Assembly: GCA_963513935.1 (NCBI GenBank)
Contig: OY740768.1
Span: 36,760,368-36,824,367 of the forward strand
DNA from: Aphrophora alni
Lineage: Eukaryota; Arthropoda; Insecta; Hemiptera; Aphrophoridae
Length of the DNA stretch: 64,000 bases
Reading direction: 5' to 3'
A program made the translations under genes and the position numbers. A model generated the notes under the pieces. That model did not search any database and had not been told where the DNA came from. It was given only the letters and a program-made list of their open reading frames with translations. Below, one piece after another: positions 59,421-64,000 of this stretch; positions within the stretch are counted from its first letter, which is position 1, and every line of letters starts with the position of its first letter.

Positions 59421-62400
59421 CATGTTTATGAAACCATTTTAATTTTGTTATTGTTTAATATTTAGATTGTCTGTTTTAGTGTTCGGTTTTTAATCTTTTA
59501 TAAGGATTATAAAATATAGCCTATAATTAGCGTCCTAAAATATAATGGGAGTTCGTTACTTACATGTGTGTACTTGTTGAATGGAGCATAGCATTATACT
59601 ATATTATACGTAGTTTTAAATAATTTATAGTGTTGTTTGAAGATTTGCAATTTTAATTACTCAGTATTAGATTAGTATAGGCTGCTTATATTCTATACAA
59701 ACCTGTGTAACAAGGTTAATTATAAATTTGGAAATAAAACTGAGGTTCTGAAAGATTTGCCCTAAACTGCCGACGTTGTAGTTGTCCCTTAATAGATCAG
59801 ATTTTTTTTTTTTTTTTTGGCTAGGTTCGTAATAAAATTTCACTATTGTATAGTTAGTGTATACCTGAATCTTAGAAACTAAAATTTTAGTTTGTATAGA
59901 GATGGCTTTAATTAGCCATACCTGCGTAAGGTACCAGTATTTATCTTAATATGTTTCTTACTTGAATCTGAACAAGCTCTATTTTTTTCTTTTTCTGAAT
60001 AACAGTTTCATAGGAATGGTGCTCATATGTAAACAATAATCTGTTATGTCTGTGCGGAATTTAGCTTATTTTATTGGCATGAGTAATCTTGAATGTCTTA
60101 GTAATTCATCTCTAATAGGTCTTTAAGTATGGAATTACAGTAATAGAATCTCTAATAGGATAGGTTGTTTGTGTGTTGTATAACAAAGCCTAAAAGAATA
60201 CTATGATTACAAACTTCATTGCCACTTGCTAAGTTTATAGTGTCTTCTCCTGTCTGTGTTATACAAAGTATAATATGATTTTAGGGTAGTTGTATATTTA
60301 GGCTTTTATATCTTTAGCTTTGTTCAATTTAGTGTCCCTTGATACAATGTACAATTAAAATCAGCTAACAGAGTTATGTTGAAAATAGGTATGCAAGGAG
60401 TATGGATTAATATAAATTTAAATAAACCTTAAAGCGAAACCTCTAAAGGTTGATTTGGTTAACCTATCTACTAAGCTATAAATGTGTTAGGGCCTACATT
60501 TATAGATAGAGGTTTAATTTCACCAAGGTTATGTGATTAGTAAGTATTGGATACTTAATTATAATACTTGTTTATGCAATTCATATAGTCTTCATTCATA
60601 TTTCTAGAGTAGACCTAATCAAATCAATATATTTAATTTACTATTGGAACATAGATTATCATAATAGAAGCAATACATTCGAATTGTAGGACATCAATTT
60701 TATAGTATTATAGTCTATTGGATATACTGAATTCCAAACAACAATAACTATCACAATAAAACAAATTTGTAAAAACATAGCCTATATATTTGTAAGACTA
60801 TGTTTATCAATAATAAAATAATAAACAATTTCTTATTCAACATTGATTAAATATACAATTAAGACCAAAATACACTTTGAAGAGGGCATAATAAAATGAA
60901 TTTGGGAAAAATTGTATGTAAAGAAACACAAGTTTAGGTTAAATTGTACTTCTTAATGACAATATAAATAGTGGGGGGGGGTGGTATTGTTGGTTAGCTA
61001 CTTCACCTCTGTCATGTACTCTGACATTTATATACAGATTGTTTACTCTATTTTTGTAATGCATGTCATTACTCTCATGATAGAGAGACTATTCTAACTG
61101 GAATCAGCTATGCATATGTTAAACAACCTACACTGGGTTCTGGAGTCTGCAAGGGCAGGCTTCATTGCAATAGGTACAAAAGAACCTCAACATGCTAAAC
61201 TTTTGTCAGCTATTTCATTCTGTCTGTTGAATATCGATTTTTCTTGTGATATCTTGGTGGGAAGTTATATTTCTAGCATAAGTTGGTAGGTTGAAATTGA
61301 AACCAGAACCATTTACTTTTAAAATAATATTTAAATTTTATGTAACCTAATTTAATGTCTAAAAAGTTGAATTTTTCTATCTTGATGTTATAACTAAAAA
61401 CATTTATTTAAATGTTTGTCATTTAAATATTTCTTTGGATTTTTCAGGTTTTCATAAGTTTTTTTATATGGGCACAAAGAATCCTTAATACTTAATTTCA
61501 AGTCTCTGCTTATTTTTTGTAGTCCCTGTTATGTTTACTTAAAGATGACAATAAGAGATGGTTGTGTATATCAATAGAATAACTTTTTCTATTCCTTAGA
61601 CTATGAAATGGAGTTTGATTTTTAAACAATTTAAGCTATGCTATGAAGGTTGGTACTTAAATTAAAGCATACTGTATAGCAAAGAAAACTTGGTTGCACC
61701 AACTTTGCAAATGTGGTGGTAGATTTTAGTTGTAGGTTATAAAATAACTAAAAATTCAATTTTCATAATATTAACAATATCCATTAGATTGTGGTGAGCT
61801 GTGGCATGGAGCTGTATATTTATAAACAAATTGACCTACACATCCATAGCACCCACCCAAGCTAGCCCTGTCACAGGTTATTGAATATTGTAATTGTGCA
61901 TATTTCTACTCTCGCTACAGCATTTTTGTTCTTATATTACACAGTCTCCACTCGATTCGCTCGTGTGAGTTTCTTAAATACAGATTTAAGAATATCTGTT
62001 TGGTAATATACAGATTTCAAACCTTAACATAGCCTATTTGGAAAAAAAGTCTTCCCTTGCCTGTATTCACGCTGAGTCTGTTATAACACTCTACTACTAG
62101 GTTAGACAATTAGTCTGAAATTATAATATTGATTTATGAGATATAACATATAACATAATATCTTAGAGAGTTATTGTGTGGAATAGGTGGAATTATAATG
62201 TGTAAATTTAAAACTAACTTAGTGTGTTGTAGGTTGATTTAGGCCTATTAAAAAGAAATGAACAAACATCTATTTAAATGACTATCATTTTGAATTTTTT
62301 CTAATTTATAATGTTTTATAAAAAAAACAGTGAAGAGACTTCTGTACCAAATTTCAAGTATATTTTAATTTTTTTTTGGCTGCTGATTGTACAGAAAACA

Positions 62401-62782
62401 CCATGGCAAAATAACTTAAATACCCTTTTTCGAGAAAGATCAAACTTTTTTGTCTATTTTCTTCCTGGCTTATACCATTATTGTCTAAAATCGCCATATA
62501 TATATGAACATTAAATTATAATCGTGGGTCTATTACATGTTAATTTTAAGTATAGCAGGTGTTTCCAATCTTTCAAAAATAGGAAGAAAACATTTCAATG
62601 TTTTGTTCTGAAAAAGTTTTGTAAAGAGTTCTTTTACAATTCCAGAATAGTTCTTGGAATAGACCCTACACCTTTTCCAATAGTTACCTGCAGTTGTCAA
62701 AGGTTCAGCTTGATCTGAATGCTTTGAATTAGGTCAATAGCTTTAAGTTCTTACAATTTCCTAAAACACAATTTGAAAAAAG

Positions 62783-62813
<31 letters not shown>

Positions 62814-63704
62814 GTTAGAGAGGGTTAAATAAAGCCCCTCTCTGTTTAATTCTATGATACCAGGTGGTAGCCCTGAACTCCTTTCCTATTTTTATCATTT
62901 TATTTATAATGTTAAAACTTTATTTATACATTAATATCAAAAGTAATGGACAAAGATTATGATTTTCTTTTTAAAGCAAACACGTTTAATTCATTGGATG
63001 CAATGTATGGATTTAAAGAATTTTTAAAATTAATTCATTTATTAGCTCAGGGACCAATTAGGGCTAAAATTGACAGATATCATATTCAAACTTCACCTGG
63101 AAAAAACAAAACCCTTTTTTAAAAATGTTAGATTTCCTTCGAATTTGGTTCAAACATTGAATTTTTCAATATATCTATTTCGTTTTTTAGATCTGCTCCA
63201 ATTTCAACGTATGAAAGTGTTTGTTGCTTTAATGAGCTTTCACTCAGTATAATTACAAATGGTCATGTTTTTACATAGCAAAACGCTAGCATTCCATATT
63301 CTTCCATACAATTTGTAAAAAGTATTTAGAATTGAGATTTCAAAAAATAGGGTAAATCTTTAATCATTTTTTGTTCTGAACCTTTTTAAGACCCTGAAAG
63401 ACTTACCTTACCTAAGACTAAAACACAAGATTCTAAGACTATTTACAAAAAAAACATCCAGGGCCCTACACCCTTACCAACTGAATTGAAGTATTTGCCT
63501 TTTCAAAATATCTTGCTGCAGTGCTTTATTTTTATTTTCTCACATAATCTAAATAAGTAAACTGTCTGTCACCTGTAAGACAAAACTCTGCCTCATAAAC
63601 ACAAAATTCTGATTTTCACGTAATCGGCTATAACAGTTTTAATGTACCCAAACAAAAGGAATTGGTAATTTCTTCAAAAATGTCTGTTCGTGAATTATTT
63701 ATAT
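59421..63704. other. Repeat-poor AT-rich block
   Basis: No MITE, foldback or tandem array of the families above was found here. Noted: T runs at about 59802-59819 and 62783-62806, a hairpin near 60474-60528 (ataaatgt/acatttat core), and one family C-like end at 61943-61970 (cagtctccactcgattcgct). Short frames at 62311-62718 and 63070-63252 are Phe/Lys-rich without motifs. Confidence 0.45.
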
Positions 63705-64000
63705 ATAGATAAAAATCGGCAATTGGGTTGTTTTTAAGAGACGTAATTTCTCAAAATATAGTTCCAACCGATTTCACTTAATTTTGGTGAATTGTGGAAA
63801 TTAATTATCTAACCCTATTTAAAAATTTACAGAAAAAATAATATTATGGTTCAGTAATAATTAGAAAAAATATCATAATGAACCTTGCCATCTCATTAAA
63901 AGCACGATTTAAATCAAATAATTTACGCTTGAGATGAATTTATATAAAGCAAGTTTTGGCTAACAGTGTTCATGTTCATGGTTCCTTTTATCATTTTTAT
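63705..64000 (-). repeat. Right arm of the large inverted repeat, cut by the window end
   Basis: Mirror of 58267-58565. The match continues to the last bases, so the arm probably extends beyond the window. Confidence 0.93.

Overview
The window is AT-rich animal DNA, most likely from an insect. The signs are remnants of I-like and Jockey-like non-LTR retrotransposons, Tc1/mariner transposases, TA-flanked MITEs, many palindromic foldback elements, and TTAGG, the usual insect telomere word. A hemipteran would fit, but nothing here proves the order. I see no bacterial-type gene, operon, CRISPR array or rRNA, and no host gene that can be assembled end to end. Nearly all short open frames are chance frames or transposon remnants.

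Layout. 0-11 kb: a family C repeat, one palindromic element inserted inside another (1.7-3.1 kb), a ~62 bp tandem repeat, two broken DDE transposases (6.1-6.6 and 7.0-7.3 kb), and the 3' end of an RNase H-bearing LINE between two long A tracts. 11-17 kb: a palindromic element, a 120 bp GA tract, an internally deleted Jockey LINE piece, a head-to-head pair of hammerhead-ribozyme-like motifs, the first of three MITE A copies, and a ~128 bp tandem repeat. 17-31 kb: mostly unassigned AT-rich DNA with fragments of families D, E and F, an old LINE piece, a palindromic element, and the second MITE A copy.

31.2-33.5 kb: 22 tandem copies of a satellite. Each monomer is a constant ~81 bp core plus a short TTAGG run, and monomer lengths differ in 5 bp steps. 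34-50 kb: another tandem repeat, three copies of foldback family J (one nested in family C), family E and F palindromes, a promoter-like site, a LINE piece, and a third hammerhead-like motif. 50-56.6 kb: an exon-like segment with two stops, a perfect 99 bp-arm palindrome, a 70 bp higher-order minisatellite, the third MITE A copy and a half copy of the inner element of the nest. 58-64 kb: a largely repeat-poor block bracketed by a ~295 bp inverted repeat that runs off the window end.

The content does not work as a gene cluster. It reads as a long intergenic or intronic stretch built by layered transposon insertion and tandem amplification. The points most worth following are the TTAGG satellite, the perfect palindrome, the hammerhead-like motifs and the quantity of foldback DNA that could form double-stranded RNA if transcribed.
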